Assembly (NCBI RefSeq): GCF_040218225.1
Contig: NZ_JAVJQO010000002.1
Span: 496,001 to 560,000 of the forward strand
DNA: 64,000 nucleotides
Origin: Gracilimonas sp.
Lineage (GTDB): Bacteria; Bacteroidota; Rhodothermia; Balneolales; Balneolaceae
Reading direction: 5' to 3'
A model generated the notes under the pieces. The model saw nothing but the letters and a program-made list of their open reading frames with translations. It ran no database searches and had not been told where the DNA came from. Position 1 is the first letter of the stretch. The number at the start of each line of letters is the position of its first letter. Of the stretch, positions 8,953 through 17,508 are shown piece after piece. The position numbers were made by a program, and so were the translations under genes.

Positions 8953-9014
8953 AACATCGAACAAGGAACTTCCAACACCGAACGTTTAACTTTCGATGTT
9001 CCTTGTTCGATGTT
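8953..9014. repeat. 17-bp perfect inverted repeat between hemN and DUF420 genes
   Basis: AACATCGAACAAGGAAC (8953-8969) is repeated exactly in reverse complement at 8998-9014, with 28 bases between. The interior contains further near-copies of the same word (aacaccgaac, tcgatgttcc). The element lies between the start of hemN and the stop of the DUF420 gene, so a transcript from the DUF420 side could fold into a long hairpin and attenuate entry into hemN. There is no T-run, so it is not a classical terminator. Related GAACAAGGAAC palindromes are common intergenic repeats in this bacterial group. Confidence 0.8.
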
Positions 9015-9023
9015 CTTAAGTTT

Positions 9024-9593
9024 CTATCCCCAGATTCTCAGCATAAAGAATACCAAGACGCCGGTAACTGACACGTACAGCCAGATGGGGAAGGTCCACC
9101 GGGAGACTTTTTTATGGGTTTTGAATTTTCCGCTTAGCGAAAAGTAAAAGCTGGAAAGAACGAGCGGAACTACAAAAACCGAAAGCACAATGTGACTTAT
9201 TAATATGAAGAAATAGACCGGCCGGATAAATCCTTCTCCCATAAATTTGGTATCCCCCACAAAATGATGGTAAACCACATAACTCACCAAAAATAATGAT
9301 GAGGTCACAAAAGCGGCAAGGTTAAACCGCATGTGCTTCTGAAAATCTTTGCGCTTAATTTCACGAAAGGCGAGCAACAAAAAGATGGTACTCAGGAAAT
9401 TCAATCCCGCATTTACAGCCGATAAATTCTTAATCCACGGCACCGGAGCTTCCGCTCCCTCTTTAAAATAAATCAGCCAAAACAGAAACAGTACGGCAAC
9501 GAAACTCAGTCCGGCTATTAACCCAATCGCTTTCTTCGCACTGATTTGCTCTAAAATACGTGAGGATTCGGGTAAGGTAAATTTTTCAAGCAT
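9024..9593 (-). CDS. DUF420 membrane protein
   Basis: A 189-residue protein with five predicted membrane helices. The pattern is that of DUF420 (YozB/CtaM-related): an N-terminal helix after SAKKAIGLIAGLSFVAVLFL, a second after the Asn-Ala-Gly-Leu-Asn loop, then HKHMRFNLA-type and VYHHFVGDTKF segments with conserved histidines, and a last helix ending FFMLRIWG. DUF420 proteins are tied to assembly of haem-copper oxidases; the Firmicute CtaM is required for cytochrome aa3 maturation. A decayed copy of this gene's first codons lies just upstream of the act/cox operon (11435-11492), which supports a respiratory link. Assembly-factor function is inferred. Confidence 0.85.
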   Translation of the reverse strand: MLEKFTLPESSRILEQISAKKAIGLIAGLSFVAVLFLFWLIYFKEGAEAPVPWIKNLSAVNAGLNFLSTIFLLLAFREIKRKDFQKHMRFNLAAFVTSSLFLVSYVVYHHFVGDTKFMGEGFIRPVYFFILISHIVLSVFVVPLVLSSFYFSLSGKFKTHKKVSRWTFPIWLYVSVTGVLVFFMLRIWG

Positions 9594-9622
9594 GTCTTTT
9601 TTACTTCTATATGTTTGCGAGC

Positions 9623-9630
9623 CAAAGTTA
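9623..9630 (-). promoter_or_regulatory. Promoter -7 box (TAnnTTTG type) for the DUF420 gene
   Basis: Read on the minus strand this is TAACTTTG, matching the TAnnTTTG -7 element of Bacteroidota promoters, about 30 bases before the ATG. The same box and flanks are preserved in the decayed duplicate at 11521-11528, while the copied reading frame has broken. A TTTG further upstream (minus strand, near 9644-9647) is closer than the usual spacing, so the -33 element is uncertain. Confidence 0.5.
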
Positions 9631-9687
9631 AGACATGCTAAACCAAAAGGTGAGTTTTTTCGGTTCCTTTTTTTGGGATTTTAATTT

Positions 9688-9819
9688 GCCACAAAAGCTC
9701 TAATACCTGAAAAGAGATGGCACAGGTTGCGCGGTTGGTCGCAGGAATTGGATTAGGTTACAAGGCTATCTTTTTAACCCTTGTTTCACTCTCGTTCCGA
9801 ACGCTCTGCGTCGGGACGT
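9688..9819. repeat. Direct repeat R, left copy
   Basis: This stretch (gccacaaaagctctaa ... cgctctgcgtcgggacg) recurs in the same orientation, with many changes and small deletions, at 10940-11049. The two copies flank the lipoprotein gene at 9968-10837. No coding frame is supported in it. Confidence 0.55.
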
Positions 9820-9967
9820 GGAGTTGAGGCTCCATTCACAAATCGGTCAATCGGTTCATCATCCATCGCATTTTCATCTAAAGTTGGTTTTCGTTGTTTT
9901 CAATATATCCAGTGATTAATATGTGAAAAGCGTCTTCTTTTCTTACTTAAATATATGGGGTGACGAA

Positions 9968-10837
9968 ATGTCTAAAAAATCCACTCTTATTATACTTTTC
10001 GTGATTTTTTTTACGATCTCTTGTGGTTCCTGGAAACATAGAAACCAAATTCTTAGTCCCGTTTGGAGTGATGATAACTCGGATATCGCCTATATTTTAA
10101 ATAGCTACGAGTTTAAAGAACATTGGCCAACAGGGGGAGATTCTCGCAATCGGTCTTTCAGCATTTACATGATGGATAGCGGACTTCAAAGTAAATCGTT
10201 ACTTGTATCTGACATACAGGGGCAAGCCGGCACACTCTTTTATATGAAATCTCAAAAGTATGTTATCGCTGGGATAAGAAACGCTGATTTTCATATGATT
10301 GACAGTGAAACAGGTGAGTTAATACAAACTTTTAAGCCAACTGAAACAGTGTTATGTGCTGACAAAATAGGTGATTTCCAATCATTCTTTGTACTGCCCT
10401 CTCTCCATGGTGATAAATTAGCCGTCGTTGAAACCACCCCAAGTTGTGAAATCAACATTAACTTTCTAATACAAAATGACAATAATTGGACAGATGGCAG
10501 CAATTATAAAATTCAAGGTAACGATTTTGATGATTTGACCTGGGTGAGTAACGACTCACTGCTTATTAGTAACTGCCTCGAAACATGTAGTGAAGAGTAT
10601 TATCTGATAAGTATAGATTCCGGTGTTGAAAAAGTTGCCTCGGTAAACGATTTCTATGAACCCTGTACGTTTATTAATACCAGCAGCAGTTTTGTTTCAA
10701 AAGATGGAACCGAGCTCTATTTAGATCCTGAAGAAAGGAATAAGATTTCTAAACGTTCGATTTTTGAGAATCCAGATTTATTTCTCTATGGTGAATTAAG
10801 TGAAGAGTATTATCAGCCGGGGTGTAATAGGTTTTAA
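9968..10837 (+). CDS. Lipoprotein of unknown function, beta-propeller-like repeats possible
   Basis: The start at 9968 is chosen because a strong ribosome-binding sequence (GGGGTGA) lies just upstream and the protein then opens with a lipoprotein signal, MSKKSTLIILFVIFFTISC, with Cys19 in the lipobox. The mature part has repeated short strands such as SPVWSDDNSDIAYI, DLTWVSNDSLLISN and FVSKDGTELYLDP. These resemble blades of TolB/WD40-like propellers (Trp-Ser-x-Asp turns), though too few are clear to define a fold. Length is 289 residues. The gene is isolated and flanked by direct repeats (9688-9819 and 10940-11049), so it may have been inserted or moved. I do not recognise the family. Confidence 0.65.
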   Translation: MSKKSTLIILFVIFFTISCGSWKHRNQILSPVWSDDNSDIAYILNSYEFKEHWPTGGDSRNRSFSIYMMDSGLQSKSLLVSDIQGQAGTLFYMKSQKYVIAGIRNADFHMIDSETGELIQTFKPTETVLCADKIGDFQSFFVLPSLHGDKLAVVETTPSCEININFLIQNDNNWTDGSNYKIQGNDFDDLTWVSNDSLLISNCLETCSEEYYLISIDSGVEKVASVNDFYEPCTFINTSSSFVSKDGTELYLDPEERNKISKRSIFENPDLFLYGELSEEYYQPGCNRF

Positions 10838-11434
10838 TCTTTCCACAGCTATTCCATTATCCCTAAGTTAAATGCCTTTCAGCAAAAATTAGAGGCATAC
10901 CGCGCGATACACCTCATACACTGATCTGACTGATAGTCTGCCACTAAAGCTCTAAAAAAACGAAAAGGAATGGAACACAGATGACCCAGATTGCACGGAT
11001 AGTCTTGATCCTTATTCTATCTCGCTCTGAACGTTCTGATTCGGGACGATGAACAATTTCTTAGCTGCTTACTTGGACCGGGTGGTCCAGAGAGGCATTC
11101 CCAACTTGGGAGTTGGGAACGAGATCAAACGAGCATCAGCCATGAAAAGGGGATACTTCGCTTCGCTCAGTATGACATGGGTGGGGATATTACCCAAAGC
11201 CGCCACCGGCGGCTTATTCGTTGTTATTAATAACAATGTCATCCTGAACGAAATGCAGCGTAGCGGAATGAAGTGAAGGATCTCCCTTTCATGGCAACTT
11301 GCTAAATATTAATAGCTGGTTACATAGCTCCGGCTGCGTAACCCCCTCCCGGAAGCACCAGCTTCAAATCCCTAATCCCCAGCACATGTTTCTAACAAAT
11401 CAACATCAACATACAGTTCTTCAAGTTTTCTCCC
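10838..11434. repeat. Gene-free stretch with dispersed repeats
   Basis: About 600 bases without a supported gene. It holds the right copy of repeat R (10940-11049), a cttcgcttcgctcagtatga fragment near 11157-11176, a hairpin with an 8-bp GC-rich stem (11197-11215), a perfect 16-bp palindrome TTGTTATTAATAACAA (11221-11236), and a motif reading GTCATCCTGAACGAAATGCA then ...gaaggatctcc (11238-11284). The last is a member of the GTCAT-type intergenic repeats seen elsewhere in the window. Open frames here are short and unlike proteins. Confidence 0.6.
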
Positions 11435-11492
11435 TCGCACCAATTTGTTCTAAAACTCTTCATGATTCAGGTAGCGTAAATTTTCCAGACAA
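11435..11492 (-). pseudogene. Remnant of the DUF420 gene start
   Basis: On the minus strand this reads L-S-G-K-F-T-L-P-E-S-stop-R-V-L-E-Q-I-G-A-R, against M-L-E-K-F-T-L-P-E-S-S-R-I-L-E-Q-I-S-A-K at the start of the intact gene ending at 9593. The start codon has become TTG and a TGA interrupts codon 11. Similarity continues upstream (to about 11582) through the promoter region, including the TAnnTTTG box at 11521-11528 and the ccaaaaggtgagttttttc segment. Similarity to the rest of the gene fades below about 11431. This is a truncated, broken copy directly before the act operon. Confidence 0.85.
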
Positions 11493-11582
11493 ATTTTTTC
11501 CCTTCTATATGTTTGCGAGACAAAGTTAAAAGATGCCTTACCAAAAGGTGAGTTTTTTCCATTCCTTTTTCGGCATTTTTGC
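11493..11582. repeat. Duplicated DUF420 upstream region
   Basis: Matches 9594-9690 with a few changes: both contain cttctatatgtttgcgag, caaagttaa and accaaaaggtgagtttttt in order. It is the promoter part of the partial duplication whose coding part is the pseudogene at 11435-11492. Whether it still drives transcription towards the left is unknown. Confidence 0.8.
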
Positions 11583-11709
11583 CAAATGTATACTATCTTT
11601 TCGGCCTCACATCATTAGGGTGTGACCAGAGTTTGGGTTAAACTATTTAGAACAGTTTTAAATAAAAGACTTTCCGTCCTTTTTCTTCAATTTAGATTGA
11701 AAAAATTGA

Positions 11710-11717
11710 TAGATTTG
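11710..11717 (+). promoter_or_regulatory. actA: Candidate -7 box for the act/cox operon
   Basis: TAGATTTG fits the TAnnTTTG -7 element and lies 59 bases before the actA start. A convincing TTTG -33 element at normal spacing is not visible. It is the best promoter candidate in the 190-base gap between the DUF420 remnant and actA. Confidence 0.35.
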
Positions 11718-11775
11718 CCCGGCTTCAGAACGGGAGCAATCCTGCTCTATACGTAAACTTAAATCAGCAATCTTT

Positions 11776-12423
11776 ATGGCGCAGATTTTCCCCAAGTGGA
11801 CAAATCAGGTTCCCCGAAAAATTTTAATTGGATTAATCGTGGTACTGAACGCAATTATTTTTGGTGTTTGGTACTTCTTCTCTCCAGAATATACTGACGT
11901 TGGCTACGCTCCGGAACAACCCGTTCCTTATAGTCACAAAATACACGTAGACCAACTTGGTCTCGATTGTCAGTATTGCCACACCAGCGTTTTCGACTCC
12001 AAGCAGGCAAATATCCCTGCCACACAAACCTGTATGAATTGTCACAACCAGGTACAAGTACAAAATCCAGAAAACCTTGAGCTTGTAAAGGAAAGCTGGG
12101 AGACCGGAAAAGCAATTGAATGGGTTCGTGTGCACAACCTGCCTGACTATGCTTATTTCAATCACTCTGCACACACCAATGTGGGTGTTGGTTGTGAAAG
12201 TTGCCACGGCAGAATTGATAAAATGGAAGTGGTGTATCAGTCTGAGCCGCTCAGCATGGGCTGGTGTTTGGATTGTCACCGCGAACCAGAGAAGTATATC
12301 CGTCCGGTTGATGAAGTTACAACTATGGGTTACCAGGTTGAAAACCAGTTAGAAATAGGCCGTGAACTGGTAGATAAAAAGAATATTCATGCTCCAACTT
12401 ATTGCCAGGGTTGCCATTACTAA
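11776..12423 (+). CDS. actA: Alternative complex III subunit A, pentahaem cytochrome c
   Basis: Multihaem subunit of alternative complex III, the quinol:cytochrome c/oxidoreductase that replaces the bc1 complex in many Bacteroidota. One N-terminal membrane anchor (about residues 16-35) is followed by a periplasmic domain with five CxxCH haem sites: CQYCH (65-69), CMNCH (86-90), CESCH (140-144), CLDCH (164-168) and CQGCH (210-214). Extra histidines (YSHKIH, YFNHSAH) can act as distal ligands. It is the first gene of the respiratory operon, and its TAA overlaps the actB ATG (TAATG). Confidence 0.96.
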   Translation: MAQIFPKWTNQVPRKILIGLIVVLNAIIFGVWYFFSPEYTDVGYAPEQPVPYSHKIHVDQLGLDCQYCHTSVFDSKQANIPATQTCMNCHNQVQVQNPENLELVKESWETGKAIEWVRVHNLPDYAYFNHSAHTNVGVGCESCHGRIDKMEVVYQSEPLSMGWCLDCHREPEKYIRPVDEVTTMGYQVENQLEIGRELVDKKNIHAPTYCQGCHY

Positions 12424-15400
12424 TGAATGATTTAGAATCTACAGATCGACAGATGAGTGAAGAAGTGAAAGAAACTACGTATTGGAAGAGTTTAAACGAA
12501 CTAGCCAATAATAAGGAATACCAGAAATTTGCTGAACGCGAGTTTCCTGAAAACGCCACCGAACTTTCGGATGGTGTTTCACGTCGTGGATTTTTACGTG
12601 TGATGGGAGCTTCTGTAGCTCTGGCCGGACTCGCCGCTTGCCGCCGACCGGTTCAAAAAATTCTTCCTTATTCCAAGCAGCCTGAGGATGTCGTTCCCGG
12701 CGTACCTTTATATTATGCAACAGCAATGCCGGTTCAGGGTAACCTGGTTGGTTTGATTGCTGAGAACCATGAAGGCCGCCCTACCAAGCTGGAAGGTAAT
12801 GACATGCACCCGGCCAGCCGTGGCGGAACCAGCATTTATAATCAGGCAGCCATTCTTGGGCTTTACGATCCTGATCGGTCCAAGTCACCTTTATATAATG
12901 GTAATAAATCTACCGCTGCTGACTTTGAAGCATTTGCCAACTCTCATTTCGCAAATACTGGTCAGCGCATTGCCTTTATTTCTGAAGCAAACTCCTCTCC
13001 TACTTATAATAACATCAAGGAGCAGGCGCTTTCGAAATTTAACAATGCAACCTGGGTTACCTACGAGCCTTTCGGTGAAGACAATATATTAGAAGGTAAC
13101 CGGATTGCATTTGGCGGCCGGTTAAGAACCCACTACAATTTTGAAAATGCAGATGTCATCGTTTCTCTGAATGATGACTTCATGAGTTCGACACATCCAA
13201 ATAATGTTGAATACGCTAAGCAAGTATCCGGCCGACGAAAAGTAACCGGCACTGATGGCGAGATGAACCGAATTTACTCAGTAGAGGATTCATTCTCGCT
13301 CACCGGTTCTTATGCGGATCACAGACTGAAGATCAAAGCCAGCCAAATGGAGGCATTTACCTACGCCCTGGCTGCTGCACTTTCAACCCGTATTAATGGA
13401 CTGAGTGCGTTCAATGGTTATACAAATGAATTTTCTGATCACAAGTGGATCACTGTTCTTGCTGACGAACTGGCTGCTAATGCCGGACGTTCTGCGCTTT
13501 CTTTGGGAAGCCAGCATAAGCCTGAAACACATGCCGCTGTTGCAGCTATCAACCAAGCTTTAGGTAATGCGGGCAACACCGTTCATTATTTAGAAGTACC
13601 GCATCTTGACGAGCAAAGCAGCAACCGGGCTTTTGCCAATGTTGTTTCTGAAATGAAAGCGGGTAACATCGACACCGTTGTAATGGTTGGTGTGAACCCG
13701 GTATTTACCGCACCAGCTGATCTTGACTTTGAAAATGCCCTCTCTAATGTTGAAACTGTAGTCAGCCTATCTGACTATGTGGATGAGACTTCCAAAAAAG
13801 TAAATTGGCACGTTAATCGTGCACACTTCCTGGAAGCATGGGGAGACGGATACTCTTTTGGCGGAGCACGTTCTGTGATTCAGCCACAAATCCGACCACT
13901 ACATGAAGGTCTGAGTGAAATTGAGTTTTTAAATACTATCGTATCCGGTTCTATGACTTCCGGCTATGATCTGGTACGAAATACCTTCCGCGGATATTAC
14001 CGATCCGGTTTTGATAATCGATGGACTAATATCCTGCATGATGGAATTGACACAACCGGCAACTTCAATGAAGTCAATGTTCGGTTAAGCTCAGGTTTTG
14101 CCTCTGCAATGAACCGTGCTACCTCGAATGTAACTTCAACTTCGGGAATGGAAGTCGTTATTCGTCCCGATGCTACATTATATGACGGCCGTTATGCAAA
14201 CCTTGGCTGGCTTCAGGAACTGCCTGACCCAATGACGAAAGTTACCTGGGATAACGTAGCTCTTATGAGTCCTGCTACAGCAAAAAGCTTAGGGATTGAA
14301 GAAGCCAGTGCCGGACAAGATGATTATGATGTTGTAGAAATTACTGTAAATGGCAAAACGATCAATATTGTAGCCTGGATTCAGCCGGGACATGTTGACG
14401 ACGCCATTACCCTAACCACTGGTTATGGGCGAAAAGGAATTGGCCGTGTTGCCAGTTCTTACATCGATTATACCGCTGGCGGCGTGGATGTGTATCCACT
14501 CAGAGGTACAAGCAATATGCTGTATGCTTCCGCCAACGTTTCCAAGACCGGTGATACCTACGAAATTGCCTGTGTTCAGGATCATCACAGCCTTGAAGGA
14601 CGAGATATGTATCGTCAGGCTTCGATTTCTGAATACAAAGAAAACCCAGACTTTGCTTCCTTTGCTTCGGTTCATACCTATGAAGTTCCCGGAATGAAAG
14701 AAGCCGAAGAAATGGGCGAAGATCAGCCTATCTCTCTCTTTGACGAGCAAACCTATCCCGATTACGAACCACAATGGGGAATGGCTATCGACCTGAACTC
14801 CTGCTTTGGTTGCGGAGTTTGTGTGATTGCTTGTCAGTCTGAAAACAATATCCCCGTTATAGGGAAAAAAGAGGTGAAACGCGGCCGTGAGATGCACTGG
14901 ATCCGTAATGACCGCTATTATGTAGGTGATGATGCTGATTCACCACAAGCGGTTCATCAACCAGTTCCTTGTATGCACTGTGAACTCGCACCTTGCGAGC
15001 AGGTTTGTCCTGTTGCGGCAACAACCCACAGTGACGACGGTATGAACCAAATGACATATAACCGCTGTATCGGTACTCGTTACTGCGCAAATAATTGTCC
15101 TTACAAAGTTCGCCGTTTCAACTTCTTCAACTATCCAAAAGAATATATAACCTCGGGCGACGATCCTGATATCATCCAAATGGCGATGAATCCGGAAGTA
15201 ACCGTTCGTTTCCGTGGTGTCATGGAAAAATGTACGTATTGCGCTCAGCGCGTAAATCGTGCAAAAATTGAAGCCAAGAACAAAACCGGTTCACCTAAAC
15301 CAGCAGATGGCGCTGTTAAAACTGCTTGTCAGCAAGCATGTCCTGCCGATGCCATTTACTTTGGTGATTTAACCGACGATAACAGCGAAGTTGCGAAAAT

Positions 15401-15503
15401 GAAGCGCAATGAGCGAAACTTCCAGATGCTTGAGGAGCTTAACACGCGTCCGAGAACATCTTATATGGCTAAACTTACGAATCCAAACCCGGCTTTGGCT
15501 TAA
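12423..15503 (+). CDS. actB: Alternative complex III subunit B, molybdopterin-oxidoreductase-like with Fe-S domain
   Basis: Large peripheral subunit (1026 residues). The ATG at 12423 overlaps the actA stop and is preferred over an upstream TTG. A twin-arginine-like motif SRRGFLRVMG (about residues 53-62) is followed by a hydrophobic stretch ending in AAC, so it may be Tat-exported and lipid-anchored. The middle 600 or so residues resemble molybdopterin oxidoreductases; in known ActB proteins this domain binds no molybdenum. The C-terminus is a ferredoxin-like domain with four cysteine clusters: CFGCGVCVIAC, CMHCELAPCEQVCP, CIGTRYCANNCP, and CTYC paired with CQQACP. It relays electrons from ActC to the cytochromes. 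The actC gene follows after 27 bases. Confidence 0.95.
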   Translation: MNDLESTDRQMSEEVKETTYWKSLNELANNKEYQKFAEREFPENATELSDGVSRRGFLRVMGASVALAGLAACRRPVQKILPYSKQPEDVVPGVPLYYATAMPVQGNLVGLIAENHEGRPTKLEGNDMHPASRGGTSIYNQAAILGLYDPDRSKSPLYNGNKSTAADFEAFANSHFANTGQRIAFISEANSSPTYNNIKEQALSKFNNATWVTYEPFGEDNILEGNRIAFGGRLRTHYNFENADVIVSLNDDFMSSTHPNNVEYAKQVSGRRKVTGTDGEMNRIYSVEDSFSLTGSYADHRLKIKASQMEAFTYALAAALSTRINGLSAFNGYTNEFSDHKWITVLADELAANAGRSALSLGSQHKPETHAAVAAINQALGNAGNTVHYLEVPHLDEQSSNRAFANVVSEMKAGNIDTVVMVGVNPVFTAPADLDFENALSNVETVVSLSDYVDETSKKVNWHVNRAHFLEAWGDGYSFGGARSVIQPQIRPLHEGLSEIEFLNTIVSGSMTSGYDLVRNTFRGYYRSGFDNRWTNILHDGIDTTGNFNEVNVRLSSGFASAMNRATSNVTSTSGMEVVIRPDATLYDGRYANLGWLQELPDPMTKVTWDNVALMSPATAKSLGIEEASAGQDDYDVVEITVNGKTINIVAWIQPGHVDDAITLTTGYGRKGIGRVASSYIDYTAGGVDVYPLRGTSNMLYASANVSKTGDTYEIACVQDHHSLEGRDMYRQASISEYKENPDFASFASVHTYEVPGMKEAEEMGEDQPISLFDEQTYPDYEPQWGMAIDLNSCFGCGVCVIACQSENNIPVIGKKEVKRGREMHWIRNDRYYVGDDADSPQAVHQPVPCMHCELAPCEQVCPVAATTHSDDGMNQMTYNRCIGTRYCANNCPYKVRRFNFFNYPKEYITSGDDPDIIQMAMNPEVTVRFRGVMEKCTYCAQRVNRAKIEAKNKTGSPKPADGAVKTACQQACPADAIYFGDLTDDNSEVAKMKRNERNFQMLEELNTRPRTSYMAKLTNPNPALA

Positions 15504-15530
15504 GATATTAATCAGGAATACATCCAAAAC

Positions 15531-16958
15531 ATGAGTAAATACCAATACGTACCGGAACCCGCTCTTGTAAAAGGCGATCATGACTTTTCGAGCCTTACGA
15601 GACTGATTACCGATATAAATTTACGCCCTACTCCAAAAGCATGGTACTTGTGCATGATCGTTGCCAATGCCCTGCTCTTTGTTATGGTTGCCGCCATTGG
15701 CTACCTGATCTGGGAAGGAACTGGAATTTGGGGGCTTAATAATCCCGTTGGATGGGGTTGGGCCATCATTAACTTTGTATGGTGGGTTGGTATTGGTCAT
15801 GCCGGAACCCTGATTTCTGCGATTTTATTTCTCTTCCGACAAGATTGGCGTACAGCCATTAACCGTTTTGCGGAAGCGATGACCATTTTTGCCGTAATGT
15901 GTGCCGGGGTATTTCCTGCTATCCACGTTGGTCGTATCTGGGTGATTTACTGGGTATTCCCAGTTCCAAACTCAATGGCGATGTGGCCAAACTTCAACTC
16001 TCCCCTTCTTTGGGATGTGTTTGCTGTTTCTACCTATTTCACCGTTTCCCTGTTGTTCTGGTATGTGGGACTTGTTCCTGACCTTGCAACTATCCGTGAC
16101 CGGGCTACCGATAAAATCAGAAAAGTGGCTTACGGTATTTTCTCTCTGGGATGGACCGGTTCAAACCGCCACTGGTGGAATTACGAGAAAGCTTATATGA
16201 TTCTGGCCGGACTAGCTACTCCTCTGGTACTTTCGGTTCACACCATTGTATCCTTTGACTTTGCCGTTTCTATGATTCCGGGATGGCACACCACTATTTT
16301 CCCTCCTTATTTCGTTGCCGGTGCTATTTTCTCCGGTTTTGCCATGGTGCTTACCCTGATGATTGTTGCCCGCAAGATCTACGGAATGAAGGACATTATG
16401 ACCGATGATCACATGGAGAAAATGAATATTGTGATTCTGGTTACCGGTTCCATGGTAGGCTTTGCTTACATGATGGAATTCTTTATCGCCTGGTACAGTG
16501 GCGTTGAATATGAAAAAGCGATTTTTATTCTGAGAGCAACCGGGCCTTATGCATGGGCATACTGGGCTATGATGACTTGTAACGTGTTGTCTCCTCAGTT
16601 CTTCTGGTCAAAAAAATTACGCCGCAGCGTTGGCTTCACCTTCTTCATCTCCATTGTGGTGAACATCGGTATGTGGTTCGAACGATTTGTAATTACGGTA
16701 ACTTCACTGGCAAACGATTACCTGCCATCAAGCTGGGATTATTATTCCCCAACTATCTGGGACGTATTAACTTATGTTGGAACATTTGGTCTGTTTTTCA
16801 CCATGTTCCTGCTGTTCCTGCGCTTCCTTCCAATGGTTGCCCTTGCAGAAATTAAAGCTGTAATTCCTTTGGCTGATCCTCACAACTATGACGAAGAAAC
16901 CAAAGAATTTGAAGCTCCAAAAGTAGAAGTACCGAAACCTCAAGCTGAGAAGGTTTAA
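15531..16958 (+). CDS. actC: Alternative complex III subunit C, NrfD/PsrC-like
   Basis: A 475-residue polytopic membrane protein of the NrfD/polysulfide reductase C family, with about ten helices. It is the quinol-binding subunit of alternative complex III and passes electrons to ActB. The start ([18 protein letters not shown]) and the [19 protein letters not shown] segment are typical of ActC. The C-terminal tail ([11 protein letters not shown]) is charged and disordered. It sits between actB and actD with short spacers. Confidence 0.95.
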   Translation: MSKYQYVPEPALVKGDHDFSSLTRLITDINLRPTPKAWYLCMIVANALLFVMVAAIGYLIWEGTGIWGLNNPVGWGWAIINFVWWVGIGHAGTLISAILFLFRQDWRTAINRFAEAMTIFAVMCAGVFPAIHVGRIWVIYWVFPVPNSMAMWPNFNSPLLWDVFAVSTYFTVSLLFWYVGLVPDLATIRDRATDKIRKVAYGIFSLGWTGSNRHWWNYEKAYMILAGLATPLVLSVHTIVSFDFAVSMIPGWHTTIFPPYFVAGAIFSGFAMVLTLMIVARKIYGMKDIMTDDHMEKMNIVILVTGSMVGFAYMMEFFIAWYSGVEYEKAIFILRATGPYAWAYWAMMTCNVLSPQFFWSKKLRRSVGFTFFISIVVNIGMWFERFVITVTSLANDYLPSSWDYYSPTIWDVLTYVGTFGLFFTMFLLFLRFLPMVALAEIKAVIPLADPHNYDEETKEFEAPKVEVPKPQAEKV

Positions 16959-16962
16959 GATT

Positions 16963-17508
16963 ATGAGTACAACAGAAAAGAATGATTTATACGGCATTAT
17001 AGCCGAGTTCAAAAATCCAAAAGAACTGATTGATGTTGCCAAAACAATGTCAAAGTCAGGATTCAGCAAGTTCGATACCTTTAGTCCTTTCCCGATTCAC
17101 GGAATGGATAAAGCTATGAAGCTGAAAAAATCCAAGCTTGGTTGGATTGTACTGGGTCATGCTTTTATTGGTTTTTTCGGCGCACTGGCAATGATGTACT
17201 TCATGGCGGTTATGGATTATCCAATGAATATCAGCGGAAAACCATTTTTTAACGCTCCGGCCTGGGTGCCAATCACTTTTGAATTAACGGTACTTTTATC
17301 CTCTTTTGGAGCTGTTTTTGGGATGTTTTTCTTAAACGGACTCCCAAGACTTAACAACCCTCTTTTCAACGTTGAGCGATTTAAGAAAGCTACTGATGAT
17401 GGTTTCTTTGCCTGTATTGAAGCTGAAGACGATATGTTTGAAGCTGGTAAAGTGAAGAAATTGTTTGAAGAAGCCGGTGCTACTCACATTGAGGAAGTTT
17501 ATGAATAA
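16963..17508 (+). CDS. actD: Alternative complex III subunit D (DUF3341)
   Basis: A 181-residue DUF3341 protein with two membrane helices (about residues 60-83 and 102-124) in an otherwise soluble fold. The first part (YGIIAEFKNPKELIDVAKT) and the LPRLNNPLFNVERFKKATDD segment are characteristic. In the known complexes ActD is a structural subunit without cofactors. It begins five bases after actC, and its end overlaps the actE start by eight bases. Confidence 0.94.
   Translation: MSTTEKNDLYGIIAEFKNPKELIDVAKTMSKSGFSKFDTFSPFPIHGMDKAMKLKKSKLGWIVLGHAFIGFFGALAMMYFMAVMDYPMNISGKPFFNAPAWVPITFELTVLLSSFGAVFGMFFLNGLPRLNNPLFNVERFKKATDDGFFACIEAEDDMFEAGKVKKLFEEAGATHIEEVYE

Noticed and set aside
11049-11276. 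75-codon frame in the gap before act
   Set aside because: It spans hairpins and GTCAT-type repeats, with no conserved protein features.
12402-12422. TTG start for actB
   Set aside because: It lies inside actA; the ATG at 12423 in the TAATG overlap is normal for coupled genes.
14412-14897. 161-codon frame antisense to actB
   Set aside because: A shadow of the actB coding frame; the sense strand carries clear Fe-S motifs.
17465-17500. TTG start for actE
   Set aside because: It lies inside actD; the ATG at 17501 overlaps the actD stop and needs no rare start.
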